DNA of 64,000 nucleotides. Source: Tetracentron sinense. Lineage: Eukaryota; Streptophyta; Magnoliopsida; Trochodendrales; Trochodendraceae. The notes below the pieces were generated by a model, which saw nothing but the letters and a program-made list of their open reading frames with translations, was not told the DNA's origin and did no database searches. Where the stretch lies: contig CM026565.1 in NCBI GenBank assembly GCA_015143295.1, positions 15,746,041-15,810,040 on the forward strand. The letters are read 5' to 3'. Position numbers and translations under genes: made by a program. Each line of letters begins with the position of its first letter. Positions within the stretch are counted from its first letter, which is position 1. Shown here piece by piece: positions 22,801 through 34,939 of the stretch.

Positions 22801-25535
22801 GAATGGCCTGGAATTGATCTTTTAGAACTCTAATTTTGTCAGGTAAGATGCCAAAAGTATTCCAGTTCCACTGTCGGAGAGCATAGAGGCAATGAATTTT
22901 TTTTTACATAGGCTAAACATTTTAGACCCCCCCCCGGTATTGTTTCTCTCAAACATTGTATACGACACCCTTACAACCCTCGTGCGTTGTCCACATGGCT
23001 TCAAATTGGAATGGGCATTTCTATGGCTACCTTTGTTCTAAAAGAAGGAGAATTGGATGGTGATCGAAGCCCATTGCGTCTAGGTGAAAACCCGAGCATC
23101 AGGAAAAAGAGTCCTCCATTCAGCATTTGCAAAAAAACCTATCCAAATTGAATGAGATCCATACCCTCTCGCCTACTGTTCCAAGTGAAGTGGGTCCCCT
23201 GAACACCAAATCCATCAAAATTTCCTGAGAGATCATGCCCACGAACATCCTGGTCTGGTAGTCTTCCCGAACTTGACGTCCAGATTCTTCTCTATGAGCC
23301 AAAATCTCATTAAAATCACCCACACACACCAGGGACTGTGTCGGTTCTCTCACACCCTACCTATTTCTTTCCAAATACTTTTCCTCTTTGCTACTACTGA
23401 AGGACCGTACACAAAAGACAACAACCATTCCGGCCTGCTGAGACATTAAGGTAAGCCCACCTTGACAACATTTTGTTAGAAAATAAAATTTAAATCTAAT
23501 CTTCTTCCTTCCCAAAGACCCCAAACCCTCCTGATAAATCCTCTAGCTCCACCACGCTAGGAGATCCAACTGAATTCTTCTTGCCACTCGATCGAGGGCA
23601 TTGTGATGCATTTTTGTTTTTATTGTAAAAACCAACTTTGGTTGGTGTTGAAGGGTCATATCTCTCAGGTGACGAATTGTCAAGGGTCGACCCATTCCCT
23701 ACCAATTCCAACACAGAAAAATCATTTCAATTTGGGCAGTTCTTGGAAAACCGCCTTTGCAATATTTGTAAAAGGCACATGTTCTTCCTCCGTAAACTCC
23801 ACCCTTTCAACCTCAACTATTTCTACTAACCTAGGCCAATTCTTCCTTCAAGTTGAGAGCAAACATTGAGTGAAGTGAGTGATGCTTCCTTGGACTAGGA
23901 ATTAGTTTGGGTTTAGTGTATGGGCTTAGTCTGAGGGGTTTGGGAATTGTTCTCGTATATGGGCTTTGGGGTGGTGAAATGGTGAGTTTAGAATGTCTTG
24001 AAGGCTTTTAGGAGGTGGGCTGCTGGGCTTTTGGTGGGTTGTATGGGCCTATTTTTATTTTTCTTGGTTGTAGTTTGTACCTTAGTTTTGGGATTTTGAT
24101 GGGTTATATGGGCATGGTCTGAGTTGTTCTGGGTTGTAACTTGTGCCTCGGGTTTGAGAGTCGAAATTTTTTGAAGTTTGGGAACTGTTAAAGGGTTTTT
24201 TGGGTAGTGGGTGGGGCCTGCTGGAGAGAGAAAATAGAGGGGAATAGAGGTACTTCATGACTGCTGTCCTCTTCTACATCAAAGGGGGGCTAGATGATGG
24301 ATAGTTAGAGATGTGTCATGGTCAAAGCTTGGGTTAGCTAACATGTGGGTTCCAAGTGTGGTATGTGAAAAGGCCTCGGATTGTCTCTGGCGAGGGCTCT
24401 TGGGGTTCCATACATTGTGCGACAGTTGGCATAAAAAAAGAGGAGAAGTCATTTTATTTTCTCCTCATGATTTTGACTTCTCCCCATTTGATATGTCTCC
24501 CCCTTATTCTCACACACTTATCGCCACATATCTTATTATGTGCAGGGAAGTCAAAATCATGCCCTATGATTTTGACTTCTCCACCACTTGTCCCGTATTC
24601 CATGAAACCCTCAGACAAGCCCTTTCTGGCTTCCCCACAGACAATCCAAAGCCATGTGAAAAGGGTAACAACGCCAAAAGAGAAGGGGACGCTTGTTGGG
24701 AATGATCATGGAGGATGGAGACCATACCTGATACACCTTTCGTTTTGACATAGGTTTTGGGGACCTCTGGCTATCAGAGAATTATCGGGTGAGGCGATCA
24801 TGTCGTGTCCTTTCCAGTTGAAGTTGATCTTCCTCGACACATGTCATCCACTGACTATCGTCTTCTTCCTCTAAGTGTTCGCCATTAATGGAAGCAACTC
24901 TAGTAACTTCCATCACAATGGTATCATCTGCTACATTCTCCTTGCGCCCAACCGTCTCTATGTAACTATTTTGTCCACTAACTCTCCCTTTTCCATAGTT
25001 GACTGGTTTGACCAAGGACCTCTTAAGTTGCCTCCTTATTCTTCATGTCCGGACGATGGGCGGGACAACTTCAGATCGGCCTTTAGCCAATGTTCGAACT
25101 CGCTAGTACCCTAAATCCTCACCTCTCATTCGGCACAGTAAAGTGTGGGAGTTTCCTCATAGGTGCGCTCGCCATAACCTATGACCCCACAGTGGTAGCA
25201 AAAAATAGATAATAGTTCATACTTTTACCTCAACGACAGAAGTCTTGTTTGAGTTTTTCTGGGTTACCGGTTGCCAACCCTTGAGCATCATTGATAGATC
25301 TATAATAACTTTTGCTCTAATAAAACTCCCTTGGTGATATCCCCCTTTCTGAAAATCTATTTCACCTACTTCCCCCAAATCAGATGCTATTTTTTGGATA
25401 ATTTTGTACGTGATAAGGTCCGGCGAGAGGTCATGTATTTGAACCCAAAATGACACTGTATTCAGGCTCACATCAGAAAACTTCCATCTGCAGCAGCCAC
25501 CGTCTCATCACTAACAATTGCCCATCGAAATCCAC
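19820..25535 (-). mobile_element. LINE 1: degenerate L1-clade element
   Basis: Read from high to low coordinates. ORF1: FDGQLLVMRRW and FWVQIHDLSP (25535-25217), a broken CCHC knuckle near 25190, acidic linker (25015-24782). Endonuclease: VGDFNEIL near 23310. Reverse transcriptase: TKASGLYGLSVIFYHHNW and FISLIPKV (22507-22190), active-site region with FLFLDDSLIF instead of FADD near 21730. zf-RVT-like CPLYREEVETVTHLLLLCP (20740). RNase H remnant near 20290-20160. A-rich tail (T8 on the plus strand) at about 19821. Many stops and frameshifts. The region 24430-24780 has no LINE motif and contains repeats of gattttgacttctcc in both orientations, perhaps a small insertion. The ORF1 N-terminus is cut at 25535 by the next element. 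Confidence 0.8.
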
Positions 25536-26335
25536 TGTCGTGCCCCAAAATCCCACCTAGCATATTGTGAGACTTTGGCACGTGACTTAATCATTAACTT
25601 CCTGTCATAAAGCATTTAAGGCAAATCTAAAACATGAACCTAAAAATTTTCTCTTCAAATAAAAATACTAATCAAGTCTAATATCTTAAATAAATGCTAA
25701 GACATCATAATTAATTAAAATCATCCTCTATGAATCCCCAATCTTAATTTATCCTTCGTTTTGTTCACCTTGGCATTTTATCAAACATAGGGTGTGTGCA
25801 TTATTTATTTCAACATAAATCATGCTTTTCTAGGTGGGTTATGCTCACATCATACACCTTTGTTCATTATGGATACAATGCCCTCCCCATTTCATTCATC
25901 ACATCATTTCACACGGCATCCAATCACCAACACCCCTCTCCATTCATACCATTCACCATTTCAACTCATCATCCATTTATAGATGGAAGAAAACAAAGAA
26001 TACAAGAATAAGGGAAGAAAGAAGAGCTATAACTAGGAGGGTACCAAGAAGTACCGACCTTGACAAAGGAGGGTAAGAATTCCCTTGCAAAACGTCGGTG
26101 AGTTGCTGCCCTAACTTAGGGAAAGTGCTCCTCACGAGCTTGAACCTTGATTTTTGAAGGAAAACGAGCTTGAGGTGATTGTGGGTCTTGAAAACCCCTT
26201 TGATTTCTCCCCAAAAGTAAACCCTAGGTTTAGAAACCCTTCTCCTCTTCCTCTAACTCTCAAAATACTCTAATTGTTATGAGTGAACCCTCAAATGATC
26301 GGGCAAAGCCTTTAAGGCATGAGTGAAACGCCCAA
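25536..26335 (-). mobile_element. LTR E fragment (same group as B and F)
   Basis: Plus-strand start TGTCGTGCCCC, which is the LTR end GGGGCACGACA read on the minus strand. It aligns with LTR F over 25760-26335 (caccttggcatt, atgcttttctag, agtaccgaccttga, gtgagttgctgccct). About 1 kb that lies between these parts in F, including the hairpin array, is missing, and so is the LTR start: the sequence joins protease coding DNA at about 26335. It interrupts LINE ORF1, with TCCAC at 25531-25535 next to the end, but the partner duplication was not found. Confidence 0.75.
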
Positions 26336-27520
26336 AATAGTTCCATCTCCCATACAAAAAGTCAACTTCTTTCTAAAACAATCCATGGTGACATGATAAG
26401 CCGACAGCCAAACCATGCCAAGAATCACGTCATAACCTGAAATTCCTAAAACAATCAAGTCAACTACCACTCTTGATCTACAATCCTAATTATACACGAT
26501 TAGCATACTCTATCAGTCTTTACCCCATTTCCCATAGGAGAATAACACACATCATAGTACCCAAAGGTTCAGATTCCAAACTCAACAAGGAAACACAAGA
26601 CGCGGCAATAAAAGAATGTGTGGAACCAGGGTCAAATAATACTTTCATCTAAGAATTGTATACAAGAAATGTACCTTCCACTACTGCATTGGAGGCATAG
26701 GTGTCTGGGGGAACTAAAGCAAAGATGCGTCCAGAAGTAGTAGTACCCTGACTACTTACTTTACTTTTTTCTGACCTCTGCTGGCTTGTGGTCTGGTGAG
26801 GATGAGGCTGATGGGGTAATTGATGACGTTGCTGCTATTGAAAAGATCGAGATTGCTGCTGCTGTGGATAAGAAGATCTAGACTGCTTTTGGGAAAACTG
26901 ATTGGTCAGTGTCTGCTGAACTCCTCGAGATGGACAAAATTTCCTGATGTGACCCGAATGGCCACATCCATAACAAACTCTAGGGCCTCTTCCATTTCCT
27001 CTAGAACTAGAGTTACTCGGTTGTTGATACGAGGCATTCCTTTGGCGTTTGTTGGAACTTGAGCCACTGCTTTGCCGATTCCTATTAGAAGATCCCCTAA
27101 TCTTCTGAAGCTCTTTAGATCCTTGCTCCACCCACATCGCTCTCTCCACAACCTCAGAAAAGCTCTGCAATCGTAATGCCATCAATTTTTCTCTACTGTA
27201 GGGCTTCAACCCTTTCTCAAACCTCTTTGCTCTTGCTATCTCTGTAGCTACTAAATCTAGTGCAAAACGAGATAATTTTAAAAATTTTGCCTCATATTGT
27301 GAAACTGTCATAGCCTTCTGATGTAGGTGCAAGAACTCCTCTAACTTCGCATCCCTAAAAGCCTCCCTGAAAAAGTGACTGTGGAACAACTCCTCGAATC
27401 GATCCCATCGCATATTCCCCACATCATGAGAACGCTTGATGGTACTCCACCAACTATCAGCATCCCCTCACAAAAGATAAGTTGCAAAGTCTACTTGAAA
27501 TTCCTCAGCTGTACCTACTA
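26336..27520 (-). pseudogene. Chromovirus-like gag and protease fragment
   Basis: From 27520 downward: gag domain with FATYLL-stop-GDADSWW, RWDRFEELFHSHFF, KFLKLSRFA (PF03732-type); a Ser/Arg-rich linker; a zinc knuckle CYGCGHSGHIRKFC (about 26950-26995); a stop at 26835; then the protease region with RIFALVPPDTYASNAVVEG, LFDPGSTHSFI (active-site Asp retained, near 26620), and GYDVILGM (near 26420). It has a few stops and a frameshift. The gag N-terminus, reverse transcriptase and integrase are absent. The 5' side joins LTR A' at ~27520 and the 3' side joins LTR E at ~26335, so both joints are breakpoints rather than normal element structure. Confidence 0.75.
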
Positions 27521-29630
27521 CCTTAGTGAAAGATGTTCTCCGGTGAAGCTAAATCCACTCGAACCGTCAGAACTCTTTCTAGAGATTTTTCGAAGAAATA
27601 CTCGAAGCTCGATCCTTGTTCTTCGCTATCTCCACAAAGCTTTAGAATCTTTCTTTGGAATTGAAGAAGAAAGAAGAAGATGATGGAGTAATGGTGTAGA
27701 CTTTCTATCACCCAAAACCCTAAGGTTCAAAACCCTTAAGTTGCAAAACCCAACTTGAATGCTCCCTTATAGCTCACGAAAATCCTAGGGACACTCCCTA
27801 GGTGGTCACGGTTTGGAGAGAGTAAGAAAAAATTCTGGAGAATTATGCTTTATGGTCAAGGGGTGTTGGGGGTATTTATAGGATTTAGATGATATCCTAA
27901 TCCTAGTCCAATTACACCTTATCCCTTAGGAATTATTAATTAATAATAACTCTTACTCTTAATTAATTAAACTCGTAATTTATCTATAACTATTTTAGTT
28001 ATAGTAATCCTAATAATTAAAAGTCATTTTCCAAAAAGGATTCCTTAAATAAAGGGATTAGTCAACAACCAACAAAAGGGAGGAATCCTAGTCAAACTAG
28101 GAATCCATAACAATAAAGGGGGGGGGGGGGGGGGGGATGAGCTTTGGGGAGTTAAAACTCCTAGTTGTAATCCAATTACAACTTCATCTTAATCCTTCTT
28201 GTATTCCAAGTATTGGAATTTAATTCCATAATTAAAAGAGTTATATTTCAATAATTATTCAAATAACCTAATCCTAATCCAATTAGGATTGCAAAGTGGG
28301 CGCCCCACCCTAGGGTTTAAACCCATGGGCTTGGGCCCATATTAAAGGTTCATATTAAATGGGTTTATGGATATGGGTCAAACCCATTTCCCCTTTAATT
28401 AGGTTAATTAAATAATTACTAACATTATCCCTTTATTTAAATTAACAATTAATTTAAACAATAGATTAACTTTTAATCTATTTAATTAATGATTAACTTT
28501 TAATCACTTATATAATTGATTAACATTTAATCAATTCTTGAGCTTGTATTTCTTATGTGAGCATCTCCACAGATTGCTCTGGGACATTCTTACCCTGGCT
28601 TACCCAATGTTATCCCATTGACCCTAAACATGAATTACATTGGAATTGCAAGTGACATGATATATCCATGTTACAATGAATCCCAGTGTATGAACATTAA
28701 CCATTACGGATCCCGCCACATGAACTATTTAATTCGATTTATCATTCCAAATACATTATCCCTAATGGGCCTTTGAGATTTTTAATATTATCTAACTCAA
28801 AGCCCATTACACATCATCCGGGTTTCCAAGACTTTTGATTAAGCCATGAGAAACAATTTCTCATGAAAAACATTTTGAGAAAATCATTTGATAAGTATAA
28901 TAACTTTTAATAAAAGTATATTTCAAAACTTATTTTGATTTCAAAATCAGTTATGCAGGATTTGAACTTAATCAACTATCTTACCCGGAACTTGGATAAT
29001 CTCTCAAATTAATGAGCATGGATTTCTTGTTTGAAATTCATCATGATTCGAATAGCTTTCTGACTATCCAACTGTCACTGTATTGTATTCCCTAAGGTAG
29101 AAAATACGTTACTGGAATCAAAATAGTCAAATCACTGCTCAGTCATAGATGAACTCATCAGATCTAAGGATCATCGAAACTGTTCAATGTGAATGAGAGA
29201 CCAACTATCTGATAGTATGTTTATGCAAGAGGTCTCTCATTGCATGCAATCAGTCAGTGTACATTTAAGCACCCATATGCTGATGTGTAGTCTCCACTAC
29301 AATAGTTCGAGATAGAACTACATCTCAACTATTGAGAACAGCTTAGCATAGTGGCAGCCATATAAGTGAAGTGCCCAACTTCACCCACAGCTGTGACTTT
29401 ATAAGGTATAAGGAACTGGAAAGCTATATCGACCTGTGATATTCCCATCACATAGCTTTCCTACAATATATCCTATGGACCTTTATCGATTTTTTATATC
29501 GTATAAATCATCTCATGATCATTGTCAATTACCCATAATGAATACACAATAGATAAAGAAGAAGTCTCTATTAATCAAATTAATAAGATTCTTATAATTT
29601 AAATGACTTTTCAGGGCATAATGTCTAACA
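27521..29630 (-). mobile_element. LTR A', inverted copy of LTR A, 3' truncated
   Basis: Reverse complement starts TGTTAGACATTATG at 29630 and follows LTR A through its whole length without the B and C insertions, ending near 27521 about 90 bp short of the expected CA end. The shared parts include the agatgatctatacgatat, cacttcacttatatggctgc and ttgagatgtagtt stretches. It carries its own G19 run at 28118-28136, not at the same place as the G run in A. It proves that B and C are later insertions in A. Confidence 0.85.
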
Positions 29631-29689
29631 TTATATTTTTAAAATTTTGATTTTTGGGTTATTGGATATGGTTCCTTTTTGAATATATA

Positions 29690-30799
29690 TATGATTTATT
29701 TTGAGGTTATGGATGATTTATTTTGGGGTCATGGATGATGTATTATGGGTTATGAGTCAAATTATATGAAGCCTTTTTTGGGTTCTTATAAGTTTAAGAA
29801 AATTTTTTGCAATGGTAGAAAGCAGAATATTAAGAAAATTTTTGAGTTCATTTCTACTTATGAAGTTTCTTCTGGTCAGCTAATTAATCGTGCTAAAAGT
29901 GCATTTTATTGTTCGTCTAAAATTTCTAGAACCAGAAGTCTTGCTATATCCAGTTGGGTTAACATCCCAAATAAAAATTTTCCGTTTACTTATCTGGGTG
30001 TTCCTCTTTATAAAGGTCGATTAAAAAAAGTCTTTTTTAATCCTTTAGTTGATAAGATTCTTAATAAGATTGAAGGTTGGAAAGGAAAATTTTTATCTGC
30101 TGGTGGTAGATTGATTCTCATTAAACATGTTCTATCTTCTATTTCCACTCACCTCCTAACTGGCCTTTACATCCCTAAAGCTATTTCTGACCTTATAGAT
30201 AAATCTATGGCAAAATTTTTTTGGAACAATAGGGTTGAATCTAAAAAAAGGCATTGGATTAATTGGAATACTTGTGCTCTTCCCTTATTGGAAGGTGGTT
30301 TGGGTATAAGGAAAATGCATGATTTTTCTATTGCCTTTAGAATGAAACAAGCTTGGATGCTTTATCAATCTGAAAATCTTTGGTCAACTTTCTTTAAATC
30401 TAAGTTCCAATTTAATCACATTTGGTATGCTTCTTTTCGTCCTGGTGCTTCCAAAACTTGGATTCATGTTAGCCAATTATGTAAGGATATTGTTTGCAAA
30501 ACGTCGGCCTTAATTGGTAATGGGAATAAAATTAGTTTTTGGCTTGATTGTTGGTTTGGAGATGTTCATCTAATTGTTAATTCTATTACTCCTCCTACTG
30601 TTTTCCCTCATATTTCGGAAATGCTTGATAATAATGGATTATGGGATTTTAGTCTCGTTACTAATTACCTTCCTGATTACCTCAAAAATGATATTAGACA
30701 AGCGGGTTTCTTTACTTCAGATGCAGAAGATGCTTTTATTTGGAACCTAAGCTCTAAAGGTAATTTCTCTGTTAAAACAGCTTGGGAATCTATTAGAAA
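29690..30799 (+). pseudogene. LINE H ORF2, first part (C-terminal reverse transcriptase)
   Basis: A long open frame (29745-30824) that matches ORF2 of LINE I: QLINRAKSAF, NKNFPFTYLGVPLYKG, IEGWKGKFLS, GGRLILIKHVLSSI, MAKFFWNN, GGLGIRKMHDF, IGNGNKISFWLDCWFGD, SVKTAWESIRN. At the start, the segment that holds the FADD catalytic motif in LINE I has been deleted (LGSY runs straight into KKIFCNGRK), so the reverse transcriptase is dead. The 5' part of the LINE is absent. Interrupted at 30799/30800 by solo LTR F; coding resumes at 33321. Confidence 0.85.
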
Positions 30800-31567
30800 T
30801 GTTGCGCCCCAAAACCCACCCTAGGAGTTAGAGTGAACTTTGGACGACTAATCATGGCTTACATGACTTGCTTGACAAACCAACCTGCAAAAACCCACAG
30901 AGCATATACAATAGAGGATGACAGCGGAAACATAATCTAACATAGCACAGCGGAAGTCTAAACAAACCTCTATGTATATACGAATCCAAGTTTATACAAA
31001 AGTAACCAAAAGAAAGTGCGGACAGACCCGCCAAAATACATGGATATAAACTCTCATCTCACCCACAGCTAATTCACTCAGAATTTACAACCACCTATTG
31101 GTAACCCTCTACTGGAGGTTCCTCCAAAGGCTCCTCGACGTACTCCTCTTCCACCTATGGACCAGGAGCGCAGACATCAAATGGAGTAGCAGCTCCCTCA
31201 GAACCTGCCGACATAAGAAGTCCGGCTGAGCATGGAATACTCAGCGGGTACTAAGCACTAACCAACAGTCATAGCATACGGATAACATACATAAAGTAGG
31301 AAACAATTCAGGCATATAAAGCAGGAATGATTCATATCATGACAATAAGTAAAACAATATAATTCATCATGTTACATTCATAAACCGATAAACCCTTGAA
31401 AACACCGTGCGCTTGACTTGACTTAAAGTACCCTTTCCGTGCTTGAAAACTTGTCTTGTTTATCTTGCTTGATTCTTGTATGTCGTGTCATGTCATGCAT
31501 GTCATGTGTGCTTGCTTGTGATCATGTAACTTGTGAGATATCCTTGTGAGATGCGCTTGAGAGATGC

Positions 31568-31716
31568 CTTGAGAGGGAAGGGAGACCCTTCTTTCTGCAA
31601 TGCACTTGCGAGGGAAGGGAGACCCTTCTTCATGATATGAATGTACTTGCGAGGGAAGGGAGGCCCTTCTTCATGATATGTGCTTGTGAGTGAGGGGAGA
31701 CCCCTCGTGGAATGTT
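31568..31716 (-). repeat. Four tandem short hairpins in LTR F
   Basis: Four units about 37-41 bp apart, each with a 6 bp perfect stem and a 3-base loop: GAAGGG-AGA-CCCTTC (31577-31591 and 31614-31628), GAAGGG-AGG-CCCTTC (31655-31669) and GAGGGG-AGA-CCCCTC (31692-31706). The last unit replaces an A-T pair by G-C on both arms. Flanks share cttgcgag and catgatatg words. The array sits 1614-1743 bp from the LTR start, near the position of the array in B. Confidence 0.75.
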
Positions 31717-32599
31717 GGTTCTTGTCTTTTTGTGAAAAGCGAGGTAAAATATATCGTAGGATATGTCCCACCTCTAACCATGTTCTTGAAAACCTCGATA
31801 AACCATGTCATGCATGCCGTGCTCGTGGGAACCGTGTACATACTTGCATTTAAATTTAAATATGACATTTGGGTAATTTCACAACATATATAACATCAAT
31901 GATTGAGCATGTAATATTCATATCATTTAGGGAAAGCAGGAAACACACTATCATAGGCCCTAGCAATATTCAGAATTTATTAGGCATGTATTTACCAATT
32001 TACAGCTCACTTTATTCACCTTGGCATTTCATCAAACTTGGTGTGTTCATTATGGATTTACCCTACAACATGCTTTTCTAGATGAGTTTTACTCAGATCA
32101 TACATGTATGTTCATTATTGGAACAATGCCCTTCCACATTTGTTCATCACGCACAACCATTGGCATCCAGTCGCCCATTCCATCTCTATTCACCATTCAC
32201 AACCATCATCTCATAGCACATGTGTAAATAAAGGAAAATAAAGAGAAAAGAAGGGAAAAGAGGAACTATAACAAGGAGGGTAGTAAGAAGTACCGACCTT
32301 GAAGAGATGAGGAAGAAATCCCTCCTCCAAACGACTGTGAGTTGCTGCCCTAGCTTGGAACATGAGCTTCGCACGAGCTTGAGCCGAGATCTTGAAGAAA
32401 ACCGAACTGGAAGTGATCTAGGGTTTCAAAACCCTTTGATTTCTCTCCAAAATGGAAACCCTAGGTTGGAATCGCCTTCTCCCCTTTCTCCTATTCTCTC
32501 AAACTCTCTAAGTGTCGAATGATGCCCTAAAGGCTCGGGTTAAACTCTTAAGGTAAGAGTGAACCGACCAAAAGACCATAATACCCTTACTGGAATTTC

Positions 32600-33100
32600 T
32601 ATAAAAACACGAGTGCTGAACACGTTGAGCTGTGAACAGTGTCAAACACGTTGTGCTGTGAACAGTACCAAACACATTGTCCGTTGTGAACAGTGCTGAA
32701 CACGTTGTGCTGTGAACAGTGTCAAACACGTTGTGCTGTGAATAGTACCAAACACGTTGTCCGTTGTGAACAGTGCTGAACACGTTGTGCTGTGAACAGT
32801 GTCAAACACGTTGTGCTGTGAATAGTACCAAACACGTTGTCCGTTGTGAAGGGTGCCGAACCCGTTGTCACGTTGTGTCGTGCATAGTGCTGAGCTCGTA
32901 GTCCGTTGTCTTATGTACAACGTGCCCGTTGTGCTGTACAACGTACCCGTTGTGAGCTGTACAACGTACCCGTTGTGAACTGTACAACGGATACACAACG
33001 TATACGTTATCAGAGTACGTTGTCTATGCTACGTTATCAGAATACGTCGTCAGAGCACGTCCTTAGTGCCTTCCGAGCTACGTCCTTAGTGCATAACCGA
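32600..33100. repeat. Minisatellite in LTR F U3 region
   Basis: Repeats of about 35-40 bp built on gctgtgaacagtgtcaaacacgtt and ccaaacacgttgtccgttg (32610-32850), followed by cgtacccgttgtg units and a gagctacgt stretch. Three higher-order copies of ~125 bp are visible between 32640 and 32850. The second half matches 1980-2150 of this window. Confidence 0.8.
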
Positions 33101-33320
33101 GCTACGATTACCTACAGGTCCAGACTGTTTTGGCCATATCTTTTGACTCGTTAGTCCGATTTTGACGATTCAACTTGCGTTGTGTTCGTACTTCAAAAAG
33201 GAACATTTTCGATGTTTCGAAATTTCCAATTTCTTCCTTATTTATTAATTATACCTCTTAAAAAGGTAAAATGACAACGAAAGTGTCATGTATTAAGCAT
33301 GAAAAGTCTGGGGCTCTACA

Positions 33321-34384
33321 AGAAACTCCTCCACGCTTAAAGATTGGCCCAAGTTTGTTTGGAATAAGACCATTCCAACAAAAATCCAAATTTTTGGTTG
33401 GAAGGTTATGTATGGAGTTATTCCTATTGATTATATGATTCAATCTGTGGGCATTCCCCTAGCCAGTTGTTGTTCTTGTTGTAATCAAGGTCATTTTGAA
33501 ACTTTAACTCATCTTCTTTTACAGAGTGACATTGCAGGTATGGTATGGTGACACTTTGGTAGGCTTTGCTCTATTCTTCCTCAACCCAGCGACAACATCC
33601 ACTGTTTTCTCATGAGATGGTTTAGAGCTTCAGAGAGAAGACATAATGGGGTTTATAATATTCTTCCTCTTATTTCTATTTGGGAGATCTGGAAAGAACG
33701 ATGCTCTCGAAGATTCAACAATGTGCGCAAACCAATCAATGTTATTATTGACAGAATTCAGAAATGGATGTTTGATCTGGGATCTCTACCTTCGAAAAAG
33801 CCTATGGATTTTTCAATGCTCCAAATTATGCCTCCTCCTATTCAAAGAAGAACTTTTATCTCTCATATCAAGTGGCTCAGACCTCCTCAAGGTAGAATTA
33901 AATTGAATGTGGATGGAGCTTCCAAAGGTAACCCTGGAGTAGCAGGAGGAGGTGGTATTATTCGAGATCATACTGGTACTATGATCGCTAGCTTCTATTC
34001 TTTTTATGATATTTGCTCCAATTATGTTGCCGAAACTAGAGCGCTTCTGGATGGTCTTAATCTATGTCAAAGTCTGGGTTATCTTCAGGTGGAGGTTGAA
34101 TCTGATGCTAAATCCCTTGTGGAAGCATGGAAGGGTAATATTAGCCATCATTGGAATGTTTGGTATTGGAATAAAAAGCTAATTCAAGCGATGGCTAATA
34201 GTTATTCTATTTCTCACATTTATAGGGAAGCTAATATGGTTGCAGACTTTCTTGCTAATCATGCTTGTATCTCTCAGCAATCTGGTAAAATTTATTCTAT
34301 TCAAGATGGTCCTTCTCAGCTCAAATCTCTTATCTTTCTTGACAAAACAGGATTGGGTAATATTAGAATAGTTAATGGTATTTG
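33321..34384 (+). pseudogene. LINE H ORF2, second part (zf-RVT and RNase H)
   Basis: Continues the LINE frame after LTR F: KDWPKFVWNKT, KIQIFGWKVMYG, a CCSCCNQGH zinc-binding-like stretch, one stop near 33548, then an open frame from 33612 to 34385 ending in an intact-looking RNase H domain. Catalytic acids are visible: Asp in LNVDGASKGNPG, Glu in AETRALLDG, Asp in EVESDAK, and Asp in REANMVADFLANH. The frame ends IRIVNGI, just before the 3' UTR. Plant LINE ORF2 proteins often end in this archaeal-type RNase H. Confidence 0.85.
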
Positions 34385-34615
34385 ATTGTATTTGTCTGTT
34401 ATTGTGGTTTTTAGGGGTAAGGTTTTATGTCCCCCCATTCTTTGTCTTTAGTAGGGGTAAGGTTTTATGTCCCCCCCTTGGTTCTTTTAGGGGTAAGGTT
34501 TTATGTCCCCCCCCTTGGTTTTTGTAGGGGTAAGGTTTATGTCCTCCCCAAATTTCATTTTTATTAATAAACAGGTAGGGGTCCGCCAAACCCCCCACTC
34601 CCTTTGAGTGGATTT

Positions 34616-34648
<33 letters not shown>
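34385..34648 (+). mobile_element. LINE H 3' UTR: repeats, end hairpin, poly(A)
   Basis: Four units of taggggtaaggttttatgtcccc (34395-34545) with C runs of varied length, then attaataaacaggtaggggtc, a stem-loop CCACTC-cctttGAGTGG at 34595-34611, attttatta and an A tail of ~28 at 34620-34648. The same order is seen in LINE J and LINE I. The G4...C4 ends of each unit could also pair. Confidence 0.85.
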
Positions 34649-34650
<2 letters not shown>

Positions 34651-34939
34651 ATTTCTTTATTTATGTTTGGATTTTTACAATAGGGGGTGGAGCCTCTATC
34701 ATGGAAGGGTAATGAGTTATCATGTTTTATGGTTTTAAGATTAGAATGGTGTATAAGTTAAAAATTTCTAGGTATTTTTTTTACTCATTTGCTCATAGAA
34801 TGTGTTATATTTTAATGGTGTCCAGTTAGTAAGTGACTTATTTGGTGTCCAGTAAGTAAATAGTGGTGTGCTCGTAGCATCAGTACCCTTATTAAATCTA
34901 GTGCATGATAATGAATAATGATATTAGTGGGTGTAGAAA

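Larger units (their letters stand above)
30800..33320 (-). mobile_element. Solo LTR F (2521 bp), chromovirus-like, nested in LINE H
   Basis: Plus-strand ends TGTTGCGCCCC and GGGGCTCTACA, exact target duplication AGAAA at 30795-30799 and 33321-33325, and the LINE frame continues across the joint. By comparison with B and E, the element reads on the minus strand (start TGTAGAGCCCC at 33320). It contains a minisatellite in the first ~700 bp (32600-33100), a GA-rich leader region (32270-32500), and a hairpin array at 31568-31716. No coding sequence inside. It shares the cccaaaacccaccctaggag-type terminus with B and E. Confidence 0.9.

Noticed and set aside
24313-24748. Two overlapping 130-codon frames on the plus strand
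   Set aside because: They lie antisense inside LINE 1 and read through gattttgacttctcc repeats; no family resemblance.
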